Assembly: GCF_036884655.1 (NCBI RefSeq)
Contig: NC_088342.1
Span: 16,329,001-16,393,000 of the forward strand
Source of the DNA: Musa acuminata AAA Group
Lineage: Eukaryota; Streptophyta; Magnoliopsida; Zingiberales; Musaceae
Direction: 5' to 3'
DNA length: 64,000 nt
A program made the translations under genes and the position numbers. The notes under the pieces are model-generated. The model saw only the letters and a program-made list of their open reading frames with translations, was not told the DNA's origin and searched no databases. Below, one piece after another: positions 20,337 to 32,319 of this stretch. Numbering within the stretch: position 1 is the stretch's first letter; each line of letters starts with the position of its first letter.

Positions 20337-20885
20337 TGGGTATTGGATACCGGTAGTGCTTATCATATTTGTAATTTGTTGCAGGTTCTGGAAAGACTTA
20401 GGAGATCGGTGAAAGGTGAGATGGACCTCAAGATGGGTAATTGAGCAAAAGTTATTGCAGTAGTTGTTGGTGAGATCACCCTACATCTACTTGGTGGAGC
20501 TATTATTGCATTAGATACATGCTATTTTGTTCCTTCTATTATCAAAAACATTATTTTCATTTCATGTTTGACAATTAGTGGATATAAATTAGTTTTTAAG
20601 AACAATGGTTATTCAATATTATTAGATGATGAGATCATCACGAGAAGAATATTGCATAATAGTTTGTTTATACTAGACACTGCTCCACATATTATAAATG
20701 TTAGTGTGTCCAAAAGGAAACGAGATGAGATGAACAGTGCATACTTGTGGAATTGTAGGCTAGGTCACATCCATGAGAGAAGGAATCAAAAGTTGCTAAA
20801 GGATGGATATCTAGATCTATTCGACTATAAGCTATATGCAACTTACAAGCCTTGCCTTCATAGAAAACTGACCAACTCTCCATTT
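20337..20885 (+). pseudogene. C3 protease and integrase N-terminus, truncated
   Basis: WVLDTGSAYHICN marks the aspartic protease active site (DTG at 20346-20354). A TGA follows in the next 100 bp (after DLKMGN). The frame then runs through the protease C-terminal part to an integrase zinc-binding region (NCRLGHIHERR; ATYKPCLHRK, where the first Cys of the pair is Tyr). It ends at LTNSPF where the inverted C4 LTR begins. Confidence 0.8.
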
Positions 20886-22495
20886 TGTTGTGAAATCTTG
20901 GGGGCGACATCACATGCGCAACGAAAGAACATAAAACAAAATCCTCAATTTCCCAAAGATTTGTTCATCGTTGTGCGAAGATTGGTGCGTAAAAATTCAC
21001 GAAACTTAAAACTACGTATAAAGTAGATTATGTTTCCTAGGGAGATCGTATATCCCTGAATCCTTACAGATCTCTAGGAGAGGGTGCAAGAGGTCAAGCA
21101 CCCTACTCTCTAGCGGTGATCCACACAACAGGGTTGGGACGATACTCCTTAAAACTCCAGGTCTGCTCTGAGGTAGAGAGGGGGCAGGAGATTATGAGAG
21201 ACAAGTAAAGGCTCTAGCCTTTGAACCACTAAATCCCTTCTATTTATAGAGGTCCCCTGTCAACTTAACCCTAATGGATCCTCCCCTATTGGGTATTGGA
21301 TCTTCATCTAACTATCCAAGTCTCTTAGATTAGTGGATCTCTGTCCAATAATCTCTCATGGGCTTTTATTAGATCTTGTCCATGGGATCCAATAATTCAG
21401 GGGCTTATTGGATATCCAATAAGATAGAGGCTCTGGCGAATATCTCATATCCGAACCTCTACTCATCGCAAGACCTACCATATGTGTGTGACCCTCTAAG
21501 CCCAATATCGACCTGGCCATGAGTCATACCTATCATAACTCCTTCTGGCTCAGTGAATTATTATCTCCATAATAATTCACTCAACTCATCGACTACGAAC
21601 ATACTAGGCCACTACACCGTAGTCCCCAGATGATATAGGGGAATCCAATCTATTGGACATGTCTATCCTCAGTTACCGTGTACCTATAGTCCCTCATCCA
21701 TCTAATATCCCAGAGACCGTATACCAGGCATGGTGTTGTCAAACCCATACGGTTTCTACTTGAGTCTTGCTCTAATTGGATTCTCCTATAGAACTCTTTC
21801 TCTCTCAATCCGAATGACCCTGGCCAGGGATTTGTCTGAGCAAGAACACATAGGATATTCCTCTCATGGCACCGAGAGTGGATGATCCTCTATAAACACT
21901 CAATAGCCCTCGTAAGGTTGACTGCCACTCCCGATGACCGATTGTACTAGATCTGGGACTTCCAAACCTATAAGTCTGGTATCAAAGAATGGAGCACTTA
22001 TACAGGACATCCTTGGTGTCTCAAGTCTAAGGACCAGATACACCATTAGGACTATAGAATCGCTGTCTGACAATAAGGTATCATCAACCATCCAGCATTC
22101 CGTAAGCGAATCAATCAGTGAACTCATTCTCCAATGAGCACCGGTACTGTATCCCTAGTGTCCTCACACGAGCAACTACGAGACTAGCTGCATCCATCAT
22201 ATGAGCGGGTATACAACACACCAGTCTATCCGGTTATCTCGATGTCCCTCTCGAATAACCTATGACCGGGATTATTTAGGATCTGTGTTTAAAGGCGAAT
22301 CGGTCTCAATATCGTGATCTCATCACGATCTGATTTCCATTGCACAGATCCAATGATATCATAATATTTACATGCATATATGCAATAGTCAATATAAAGT
22401 GATAAATGTCAAAATATAATATGCAAAAAGATTGTGTGTCAAGTCACACGTGTCATCACTCACGTGATTGGCTTGTTGGGCACCTATGACTAGCA
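20886..22495 (-). repeat. C4 3' LTR
   Basis: 1610 bp in inverted orientation: begins TGCTAGTCATAGGTG at 22495 (minus sense) and ends at 20886 in a variant of CCCAACA. The polypurine sequence AAGTGGGAGAT lies just outside it at 22496-22506. Older than the C1 LTRs by eye. Confidence 0.88.
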
Positions 22496-23300
22496 ATCTC
22501 CCACTTGACGTAAAGCCAATCACCTATGTGTTTAATCCCCATCAGACCCCTATGACGCTCAAAGATAATTTGAGACAATGGCTTTGTTAGTGGATCTGCA
22601 ATGTTATCTTCGAACGGAACTCTTTCCAATGCTACATCTCCTCGAGTCACGTCTCTCTAATAAGTTGGAATCTCCTTAGAAAACTTCTAATGAGACTCGG
22701 GTTCCCTCATTTGAGCAATCACCCTGTAGTTGTCGCAATATAAGGAAATCGACTCCGTACTCTCTAGCACGGCTCTTTGATCTGTAATGAACTTCTTCAT
22801 CTAGACTCCCTCGTTTGATATCTTTGTTGCAGCAATGTACTCTGCCTCTATGGTCGAGTCAATAGTAGTATCTTGCTTGGAACTTTTCCAGCACACTACT
22901 CCTCTATTCAAGGTTTACATATACCCCGAATTTGACTTGCTATCATCGACATCAGACTAAAAACTTGAGTCCATGTAGCCTTTAATCCTGAGGCTACTAC
23001 CTCCATATACTAGAAAAAATCCTTAGTTCTTCTCAAGTACTTAAGGATACACTTTACTGCTTTCCAGTGTTCCAAGCCTGGATCTACCTGATACCTACTT
23101 ATGATACTCAAAGCATGTGCTATATCAGGCCTGGTACATAGCATGGCATATATGATAGACCCTATCGCTGAGGCATATGGTATCCTATTAATATTTGCAC
23201 TTTCTTCAGAAGTCTTTGGGGACATACTCCTAGAAAGCGATATCCCATATCTCATTGGTATTAGACCTCTCTTGGAATTTTCCATGTCATACCTTTTGAC
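22496..23300 (-). pseudogene. C4 RNase H region
   Basis: The minus strand encodes the connection and RNase H: YGISLSRSMSPKTSEESANINRIPYASAIGSIIYAM, TRPDIAHALS, LEHWKAVKCILKYLRRTKD, then a frame with several stops, ending TRGDVALERVPFEDNIADPLTKPLS and HIGDW before the polypurine tract. The stretch expected between the HQK-like position and TRGDV is shortened exactly as in C1 and C2. Unlike C1 and C2, it keeps the segment after MSPK. Confidence 0.8.
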
Positions 23301-24180
23301 AATAGCTTCTATGTACCTGGACTAGGACAAGCCAAGCATCCTCTTGGATCTATCTCTATAGATCCGAATCCCCAAGATATAAGATGCTTCCCCTAAGTCC
23401 TTCATGGAGAAGTGTTTAGATAACCAAGTCTTTACTGTGGATATCATTCCTACATCATTCCCAATGATCAGGATGTCATCCACATATAACACCAAAAAGG
23501 TGATAGCGCTCCCACTCACCTTCCTATACACACAAGGCTCATCTTCATTCTTAACGAAGTCATAAGATCTGATTGCCTCATCAAATCTTATGTTCCAACT
23601 TCGGGAAGCTTGCTTTAGTCCATAAATAGATCTAAGCAACTTGCACACCTTATCTAGGCAGTCTTTGGATACGAATCCCTCGGGTTGTATCATATACACC
23701 TCCTACTCGAGGTTCCTATTGAGGAATACAGTTTTCACATCCATTTTTCAGATTTCATAATCATAGTGTGCTGCAATAGCCAATTGAATTTGGATGGATT
23801 TTAGCATTGCTATGGGTGAGAAGGCTTCGTTATAGTCAACACCTTACCTTTGACGATACCCCTTAGCCACTAGCCTTGCTTTATAGGTCTCTACCTTTCC
23901 ATCTACTCTAATCTTTTTCTTAAAGATCCACTTGCAACCGATGGGTATAATACCTTCGGGCGCATCAACTAAGTTCCAAAATCTTGTTGGAGTACATAAA
24001 ATCCATCTCAGAATTCAAGGCTTCTTGCCACTTCCCGGAGTCTATACTTATAATAGCCTCCTCGTAGGTCTGAGGATCAGTGTCCTTAACATCCTCTCCT
24101 CTAATATGTCTCACATGTCTCTCAGATGGATGGGATACTCTGTCAGACCTATGTAAAGTAGGAACTTGTGTATTAGATAC
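23301..24180 (-). pseudogene. C4 reverse transcriptase
   Basis: The minus strand encodes a Copia RT: degenerate N-terminal part (CKWIFKKK, then stops), then an open stretch 23699-23322 with YMIQPEGFVSK, KLLRSIYGLKQASRSWNIRF, DEPCVYRK and the catalytic FLVLYVDDILIIGND, then LGEASYILGIRIYRDRSKRM. The catalytic motif is intact, but upstream stops at about 23703 and 23850 make it non-functional. Confidence 0.82.
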
Positions 24181-25190
24181 CTGAACAGACTCGAGCTATA
24201 GAGTGGTGCTTGAGTTAGGTTCTCCAACCTCGCTCAACTCTATCATGCTCCCACTATCTCCGCCAAGAATGTGTTCTTTCTCAAGGAACATTGCTCTCTT
24301 AGCTACAAAGACCTTTTGGTCCTCGAGATGATAGAAATAATACCCACAAGTTTCCTTGGGGTATTCCACGAACTTGCACCGCTCCATCCTTGATTCCAAC
24401 TTATCGGGGTTGTGTCTTTTAATGTGGGCAGGGCAGCCCCAAATCTTAACAACCTTAAGATCGGGCTTCTTCCCTTTCTATATCTCATATGGTGTAGACA
24501 CTACCAACTTAGTTGGAACTCTGTTCAAAGGTAAGATGTGGTCTCTATGGCATATCCCTAGAATGAGATGGGTAGGTCAATGAGACTCATCATGGACCGT
24601 ACAATGTCTAACAACATATAATTCCTCCTTTCAGACATACAATTGAGCTGAGGTGTATAAGGAGGTGTCCATTAGGATAAAATCTCATGGTCCTTGAGGA
24701 ACTGGATAAACTTTGTACTTAAGTACTAACCTCCTCGATCTGATCGAAGAGTCTTGATACTCTTTCTAGTCTGGTTCTCCACTTCAATCTTATACTCTCT
24801 GAATTTCTTAAAAGCCTCATACTTATACTTCATTAAGTACACATATTCGTATCTTGAGAAATCATTAGTGAATGTAATGAAGTAGGAGTAACCACCAATG
24901 GCATGAGTTGACATGGGTCCACATACATCACTATGTATGAGTTCCAACAACTTAGTGGTTCTCTCTCCAGTTCCACTAAATGAAGAGTTGGTCATTTTTC
25001 CACTAAGGAAAGACTCGCAAGTTGCATATGATTCATAGTCGAATGGATCTATATATCCATCATTTAGCAATTTTTGAATCCTTCCTTCATAGATGTGACC
25101 TAGCCTACAATTCCACAAGTATGCACTGTTCACCTCATCTTGTTTTCTCTTAGACACACTTACATTCATGATATATGGAGTAGTGTTTGC
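24181..25190 (-). pseudogene. C4 integrase
   Basis: The minus strand encodes the integrase with zinc-binding NCRLGHIYEGR, the core HSDVCGPMSTHAIGGYSYF, FTNDFSRYEYVYL and LRSDRGG followed by a stop, then TPPYTPQLN and a degraded catalytic-Glu region. The post-core part is at 24399-24196 (RCKFVEYPKETCGYYFYHLEDQKVFVAKR). Several stops and a deletion near 24600; not functional. Confidence 0.8.
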
Positions 25191-25880
25191 ACATCTAAAG
25201 AGTAGTGCTAGCTTGCCCATTTCAAAAAGCAAAAGTGGTTATCTTACGAAATTTTTGCTTAACTTCTCATGTCACAAATTTGCTACCATGGATAAATTGG
25301 TGTAAAACTTACTTGAATAGTTTAAAATACATCCATAAATTGTTGAATGATTCTCCTTTTTATTGATGATAAAGGGGGAGAAATGATGAATGTTTGGAAT
25401 CATGCCAAAATGATGTTGAATGTGGTATCATGCATGAAGTGATAAATGGTTAAAATATACTTTAGTATCATATATATTATGCTCAAAATGATGTTAATTT
25501 TGGTATCATGCATGAAGTAATTAATGTTTTAGTATCATGTAGTTTATGCCTAAAATGATGTTAATTTTAGTATCATGCATGAAGTAATGAATGCTTTAGT
25601 ATCATGTAGTTTATGCCCAAAGTGATGTTTATTTGTCATGCATGAAGTAATGAAATTGTGGATGGTATACTTTGATGACTTGAATCTATGATGATGCACA
25701 CAATATATGAAATTTTGATATATTGTATTTGATCACTATGATCGAAATTTTTTCACTTGAATTCAAAGGTCATGATTCCTTTTGAACTCAAGTTTGCCTT
25801 ATCTCAATATGGCATATAGATAGGGGGAGTTAAGGTTAACTCCATCATCAATTAGTTGTCATCATCAAAAAATGAGAGAT
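25191..25880 (+). other. E non-coding 3' region
   Basis: AT-rich, no coding domain. Contains polypurine tracts AAAGGGGGAGAAATG (about 25371), AGGGGGAGTTAAGG (about 25815) and a degenerate AAAAAATGAGAGAT next to the LTR. Three degenerate direct repeats of TTTAGTATCATGTAGTTTATGC and ATGCATGAAGTAATGA lie between 25430 and 25650. Confidence 0.7.
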
Positions 25881-26720
25881 TATTGCATCTCATATTTTGA
25901 TGATTAAATCAATTGGAGAATTAATGATCTAATCCATGTGTTGAGATAAGTGATGTGGGACAAACTACGATTGTGAGAAAGGTAAAATTATTAAATAAGA
26001 ATCAAAGTTGGGTCGGAGTCAATGATCGTGCATCAGGTCGGATGAATCGGGGGATACACCGACGAATTGAACGATGCAGTAAAAGCTCACCGGAAGTTCG
26101 TTGAAAGCTCAGCGGAAGTTCACTGGGAGTTTGCCGAAAGCTCATCAGAAGATCGTTAGGAGTTCACCGGAAGTTCACCGAGAGTTTGAATGAACAATTG
26201 ACGTGCCAGACAATTTAGATTACTTGTATCGTAATTGTTTTAGCCTTAACTATCATAGTTAGGACTTTAATTTGAGTTAGTTTTGGGAGAAATCCTACTA
26301 ACTCAATTAGGAGCCAAATAGGCCCTAAATAGGGCTGAATTGGGTTGGTTGGATGGCCAATTCAGCCACTTGGAGCCACGTCAAGTGGTGGCACCGCTTG
26401 ACGCTCAGCCTCCCAATTGATCTACGCGGTGGTACCACCGGTAGTTATTGTTACCAAGTAGTGGTACCACCCTGTTAGGTTGTGGTACTCCTTGAACCCA
26501 GTCTCCGAGACCATCAGGTAATGGTACCATATAGACTGGGTAGTGGTACCGCCCACTATTAGTCTACAGGTAGTGGTACCGCCAGTACCCCGAAAACTGA
26601 GGATGAGACACTTTTTGACTCCATTTTTTAAGCCAATAGGGCCCATAAATACCCCACTCTTTCCTGCATAAAAGAGCACAAAAAGTGTGAACAAAAAGTC
26701 TTGAGATTTTGGGTTATAAA
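25881..26720 (+). repeat. E middle LTR, left piece
   Basis: Starts TATTGCATCTCATATTTTGATG, a decayed TGTTGAATCTC start. It has degenerate GGAAGTTC repeats (26090-26200), GGTGGTACCACC-type palindromes (26428-26590) and CCCATAAATACCCC as TATA region near 26642. It ends in ATAAA, the TSD of D1. Confidence 0.8.
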
Positions 26721-27154
26721 TGTTGAATCTCGGATTTTGATGATGAAGTCAATTGTCATTTATTATATAATCTATATGTTGAGATAAGTGTGTAGGATTA
26801 ACTATGATGAAAGTAAGATATGCAGCAGGAGTTGCGTCGGAATCAAGACAATGATAACATTGGGAGTTCGAGAGTTCGACGGAAGTTCGGACAGTCGTCG
26901 GAGGTTCTGCGGGAACAAATCCGAGAAGTCCATGAGCTTACCAAAGAAGCTCGTCGGAACTCGCCAAGTGGATCGTCGCAAGTCCAGGAGTTTGCCGGAA
27001 GTCCGCAGGAGCATCACCAAGGGTTCATCGGATGATCGACGGAAGTTCGCTGGAAGCTCGCCGGAAGAAGCGATTGACGCACCGAAGCAAGTTGCGGTAA
27101 ATGTCTTAGGAAATATCGTAGTTAGCACAATAATTAAGTTGGAAATGGGAGGTG

Positions 27155-28647
27155 TGCTAGTCATAGGTGCCCAGCAAGCCAATCACGTGAGTGATGGCAC
27201 GTGTGACTTGATACATAATCTTTTTGCTTATTATATTTTGGCGTATATCACTTTATAACTATTGCATAAATGCATACATATATTGTGATGTCCTTGGATT
27301 TGTGCAATGGGAATCGGATCGTGATGAGATCACGATAATGAGATCGATTCACCTTTAAACACATATCCTAAATAATCCCGGTCATAGGTTACTCGAGAAG
27401 GACATCGTGATAACCGGATAGACTGGTGTGCTGTATACCCGTCCATATGATGGATGCAGCTGGTCTCATAGCTGCTCGTGTAGGGACACTAGGGATACAG
27501 TACAGGTGCTCATTGGAGAATGAGTTCACTGATTGATCCGCTTACGGAATGCTGGATGGTTGATGATGCCTTATTGTCAGACAGCGATTCCGTAGTCCTA
27601 GTGGTGTATCTGGTCCTTAGACTTGAGACACCAAGGATGTCCTGTATGAGTGCTCCACTCTTTGATACCAGACTTATAGGTTTGGTTGTTCCCAGATCTA
27701 GTACAGCTGGTCATTGGGAGTGGTAGTCGACCTTACGAGGGCTATTGAGTGTCAATAGAGGATCATCCACTCTCGGCGTCATGAGAGGAATATCCTATGT
27801 GTTCTTGCTCAGACAAATCCCTGGCCAGGGTCATTCGGGTTGAGAGAGAAAGAGTTCTCCGGGAGAATCCGATTAGAGCGAGACTCGAGTAGAAACCATA
27901 TGGGTCTGACAGCACCATGCTCGATATATGGTCTCTGGGATATTAGATGGATGAGGGACTATAGGTACATGGTAACTGAGGACAGACAAGTCCAATAGAT
28001 TGGATTCCCCTGTATCGTCTGGGGACTACGGCATAGTGGCCTAGTACGTCCGTAGTCGATGAGTCAAGTGAATTATTACAGAGATAATAATTCACTCAGT
28101 CATAAGGAGTTCTGACAGGTATGACTCACGGCCAGCTCGATATTGGGCCTAGAGGGTCACACACATATGGTAGGCATTGCGATGAGTAGAGGTTCGGATA
28201 TGAGATATCCGACGGAGCCCTTGTCTTATTGGATGCAGATCCAATACCCACTAGGGAAGGACCCATTAGGGTTTGACACGGGATCTCTATAAATAGGAGG
28301 GATTCACAGCCTCATAGGCTAGAGTCTTTGCTTGCCTTTCCTATTCTCCTCTTCCTCTCCACCTCAGAGCAGGCCTGGAGTTTTGAGGAGCGTCGTCGCA
28401 ACCCTGCTGTGTGGATCACCGCTAGAGAGGAGGACGCTTGACCTCCTTCACCCTCTCCTAAGGATCTGCAAGAAAACAGGGATATACGATCTCCCTAGGT
28501 AACACAATCTCTATACGCAGTTTTGTGTTTTGCGGATTTTTTCGCACCAATCTTCGCACGACGACGAACATCTTTTTGGGAATCGGGGATTTTTATTTTC
28601 TTGTTCTTCCGCTGCGCATATGATGTCGCCCCAATGATTTCCCAACA
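27155..28647 (+). repeat. C1 5' LTR
   Basis: 1493 bp, TGCTAGTCATAGGTG to TTTCCCAACA. Promoter TATAAATA at 28288-28295. A perfect 10-bp hairpin, GTGAATTATT / AATAATTCAC with an 8-nt loop, lies at 28068-28095. A short open frame from 27520 is inside the LTR and is not taken as a gene. Confidence 0.95.
28288..28295 (+). promoter_or_regulatory. TATA box of C1 5' LTR
   Basis: CTCTATAAATAGGAGG, conserved in the C3, C2 and C1 3' LTRs (as TTATAGAGG on the minus strand in C4), about 360 bp before the LTR end. Confidence 0.8.
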
Positions 28648-28648
28648 G

Positions 28649-28660
28649 TGGTATCAGAGC
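28649..28660 (+). other. C1 primer-binding site (initiator-Met tRNA)
   Basis: TGGTATCAGAGC one base after the LTR end CCCAACA. Confidence 0.93.
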
Positions 28661-30443
28661 CAGGTTGTTCGTGCGAATGATTGGTTTTGAACTACGTGTA
28701 TTGTGTTTAGGAAGAATTTTGACGTCAAAATCGTTGACGCAAAAGCGAGGAAGGGCAGCAACAGTTGCTGCCCTCGATCTGCATGCCTGCAGCCACCTGC
28801 AGCGGCAGCCGCAGCCGCAGCCAAGCAGCACAGCGCCGGCGCATGCGCAAGCGCTGTGCCTGCAGTAGCCGGCCGGCGGTCTGCTTGCAGTAGGCTTGCT
28901 GCTGGCGGGGCTGGCAGCCCACGGGCAGAGGCGCCGCAGGGCAGCGGCGCCTGCCGCCGCTGCTCCCGCGGGCGAAACCCCCCCCACAAGGGTGGCCGCC
29001 CGGCGGGACAGCACCGCCTGCGGAGGCAGCGGCGCCCGAAGGGGGCGCCCACCCGCAGCGGCATCGCCGCCAGCGGGCGTGCCGCCAGCAGGCGAGGGCA
29101 GCGCCCTCGCCCCGCCGCACAGGCCGCCGCCAACAGGGTGGCGGCGGCGGCAATGGCAGCAGAAAGAGGGAATTAGGGTTTTGGGCAAAAAGATAGTTTT
29201 GCCCCTGTGAATTTGAGAAATTCCAGTTTCTATCTTTTGTCCAAATTATGAAAATACCCTTAGGATTGAAAAATTCCCTACATGTCCCTGATTTCAGAAA
29301 AATATTAATTAATTAAAAGGTTTAGTTGATTATTATTTTTATTATTATCTAGTAGTCCTACTTGATGATGATTATTTATACATGTGATGTATGATGCGTG
29401 GACGGATGATCATGGACCGTGTGATGTGTGTACTTGTGATTATTATTATTGAGGTCTGTGAACCTCCATTATATTTCTCGTTTATTGTCGGGCCTGCGTG
29501 CCTATGATTAAGTTGTAATCACATGAGGAGGCGCAGCGGGAGCGTGGATGCGATAGCGGGACCCACGAGACGGACGATTGTGATGCATGGAGATACATCA
29601 AGATGTCGACGGAACCGACGAGGACGAGATGGACGATCACAGGGCATGGAGATGCACCGTTACACACATAGATCTTGATGTGAGTGATTAGGCCTACTAG
29701 CTCGGGCCTAATCATATTAGGTTGTGGTCCATGATCATCTGATGTGATTGCTTATACACATACTAGATATGTATATATATTTGCATGCGATGTAGATATA
29801 TATTAAATATATATATGTGTGACATGTCATATTAGGAGACCAAATTATAGAAACATCTCTCGATAATATTAAGTCGGTAAACGTGAGGCAATTAGATTGA
29901 CCCACGTGGCCTTCCATCGTTATGAGTAGGAACCGATTCCCGGTGTAGGTTGAGTTAGTCGAGTCCCTCGAGACTCACCTATATCGCGATTCGCTATCTT
30001 GCTTACGACATAGAAATGTCACCGGTGACCTGAGGGCATGGTATGCTTGGTCGAGTCCCTCGATGGTATATCATCAAATCAGACTCATCTTGTAACGAAG
30101 GTGTTGACTTAACCGAGCATCATGGTTGGTCGAGTCCCTCGAGGCCATGGTGATTCGGAGGCCGAACAGGACGGGAATCACAAGGAGTTGTGATCGGCAA
30201 GAGTTGCCTACCTTTTAGGCTTAGTGTGATTGGTCGAGTCCCTCGAGGTTACACTAAGACGCTGATTGGATCCTGATCCCCACTAGAAGTCTGCCGGAGA
30301 CTTCCGTTTTACGTGCTGAGGGTGTCGCGTGACTCGATAGTAAAATAGTGGGAGCATATTAAGATAGAAGTCCATATCTTGATAGTTTATTTCTTGCAAA
30401 ATCTGCATGTTATTTATTTCTGCTACATCTTTATTTTCAGAAA
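28661..30443 (+). other. C1 leader with GC-rich island and CTCGAG motifs
   Basis: A long untranslated leader. At 28760-29165 it is extremely GC- and CpG-rich, giving long Ala/Pro/Arg-rich open frames on both strands that are composition artefacts. The rest is AT-rich. Between 29959 and 30246 the motif TCGAGTCCCTCGAG (with variants) occurs four times, at 29959, 30051, 30130 and 30233. No protein domain seen. Confidence 0.8.
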
Positions 30444-31301
30444 ATGTCGCTTTCAAATCCCTTACGTGGCATACTTGATGTCAACCGCCTCACTGGTCCA
30501 AATTATACGGATTGGCTCCGTAACTTGAGAATTGTTCTCACAGCGGAGAAAATCGTGTACGTCCTTGATACAGTGATGCCTACGCCCGAAGAAGGGGCAA
30601 GCGAGGATGAGATCGCTCGCTACGTGAAGTACATTGATGACTCCACTCTTGCTCAGTGCTATATGTTAGGCTCTATGACTCCAGAGTTACAGAGACAACA
30701 TGAAAAGATGGATGCCATATCCATTCTCCTACATGTCCGCAAATTGTTTGAGGAACAGGGAAGGACTCAACGATATGAGATATCCAAGAGCCTTTTCCGC
30801 GCTAGGATGACTGAGGGGACACCGGTTCAGAACCATGTCCTAAAGATGATTGAGTGGATAGAGAAACTCACAGGTCTAGGAATGGTCCTAGAGGATAACT
30901 TGTGTGTGGACATTGTGCTTCAGTCCCTACCAGATTCCTTTTCACAGTTCATAATGAATTTTAATATGAACAAGCTTGAGGTGACTCTCCCAGAGCTCCT
31001 CAATATGTTGAGAGAGGCAGAGAGTACTATTAAGAAAGAGAAGCCAGTTCTCTACACTAGTGAGACCAGAAAGAAAATGAAAGCAGAAAGGTCCCTTAAG
31101 AAGGGAAAGGGTAAGGGCAAACAAGGTAAAGCAAAGGTTGCTAAGAAAGACCCAGCAAAGGACAAAGGCCAGTGCTTCCACTATGGTAAAGATGGGCATT
31201 GGAAGAGAAACTGCAAAGAGTACCTTGCAGAAAGGGCGAAACAAAAGCTTGATGAAGCTTCAGGTACATTCATGATTAGTCTCCATTTGTCACTCTTATG
31301 A
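30444..31301 (+). pseudogene. gag: C1 gag, frameshifted at its 3' end
   Basis: 285 codons from the ATG at 30444 ([13 protein letters not shown]). UBN2-type Copia gag: [33 protein letters not shown], then a lysine-rich nucleocapsid with a knuckle reading [14 protein letters not shown]: the second Cys is Tyr, whereas C2 keeps Cys. Compared with C3 and C2, two bases are missing near 31289, so translation ends in SLHLSLL instead of running into the protease. Gag and pol would otherwise share one frame. Capsid/nucleocapsid role by family. Confidence 0.88.
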
Positions 31302-31308
31302 TAACACA

Positions 31309-32319
31309 TGGGTATTGGATACCGGTAGTGCTTATCATATATGCAATTTGTTGCAGGTTCTGGCAAGGCCTAGGAGACTAGAGAGAGGCGAGATGGACCT
31401 CAAGATGGGTAATGGAGCAAAAGTTGCTGTATTAGCTGTTGGCGAGGTCGCCCTACATCTGCCTAGTGGAGCTTTTATTGCATTAGATGCATGTTATTTT
31501 GTTCCTTCTATTATCAAAAACATTATCTCCATTTCATGTTTAACAGTTAGTGGATATAAATTTGTTTTTGAGAACAATGGTTGTTCGATATTATTAGATG
31601 ATAAGATCATCACGAAAGGAACATTGCATAATGGTTTATTTATGTTAGACACCACTCCACATATCATGAATGTAAATGTGTCCAAAAGGAAACGAGATGA
31701 GTTGAATAGTGCATACCTGTGGCATTGTAGGCTAGGTCACATCCATGAAAGAAGGATTCAAAAGTTGCTAAATAATGGATATCTAGATCCATTCGACTAT
31801 ATGTCATATGCAACTTGTGAGCCTTGCATTCGTGGAAAACTGACCAAATCTCCATTTAGTAGAACTGGAGAGAGAGCCACTGAGTTGTTGGAACTCATAC
31901 ATAGTGATGTATGTGGACCCATGTCAACTCATGCCATTGGAGGTTACTCCTACTTCATTACATTTACTGATGATTTCTCAAGGTATGGATATGTGTACTT
32001 AATGAAGTACAAGTCCGAGGCCTTTGAGAAATTCAGAGAGTATAAGAATGAGGTGGAGAACCAGACTGGAAAGAGTATCAAAACTCTTCGATCAGATCGA
32101 GGAGGTGAGTACTTAAGTACAGAGTTTACTCAGTTCCTCAAGGACCATGGGATATTATCCCAATGGACACCTCCTTATACACCTCAGCTCAATGGTGTCT
32201 GTGAAAGGAGAAATCGTACATTATTAGATATGGTACGGTCCATGATGAGTTTCGCTGACCTACTTCTAGGGATATGTCCTAGAGACCACAGCTTACCTAC
32301 TGAACAGAGTTCCAACTAA
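31309..32319 (+). pseudogene. pol: C1 protease and integrase
   Basis: Follows gag after the 2-bp shift. Protease active site VLDTGSAYHIC. Counting codons from 31315: integrase zinc ligands H137, H142, C168, C171; catalytic D198 (HSDVCGP), D261 (RSDRGGE) and E297 (NGVCERRN), with D-to-E spacing as usual. The frame breaks near 32270, where about 10 bp present in C2 are missing, and ends in an artefactual tail at 32319. All catalytic residues are visible, but the frame to RT is lost. Confidence 0.88.

Larger units (their letters stand above)
9395..20885 (+). mobile_element. C3: rearranged C-family Copia element, interrupted by B
   Basis: Made of 9395-9535 and 16290-20885, with B between. Order: 5' LTR, inverted RT fragment, leader, gag, protease, start of integrase. 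It stops inside integrase (RKLTNSPF) where the inverted C4 begins. G had inserted close to the start of its LTR. Many stops; not functional. Confidence 0.85.
20886..25190 (-). mobile_element. C4: inverted C-family Copia element, 5' truncated
   Basis: On the minus strand: integrase (from about 25190), RT, RNase H, polypurine tract, 3' LTR (22495-20886). The 5' LTR, leader, gag and protease are missing. The break near 25190 joins sequence of element E. It lies head-to-head with C3, so the two can form a long inverted repeat. Confidence 0.85.

Noticed and set aside
27520..27726. A repeated ORF (MSSLIDPLTECWMVDDALL...) found in every C-family LTR
   Set aside because: It lies wholly within the LTR upstream of the TATA box, and its C-terminal frame differs between copies. 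It is repeated because the LTR is repeated.
28511..29210. Long Ala/Pro/Arg-rich ORFs on both strands in the C1 leader (and in C2 near 46484-47021)
   Set aside because: Overlapping open frames in all directions are expected of extreme GC content. No domain, no conservation of one frame between C1 and C2, and the region is an untranslated leader.
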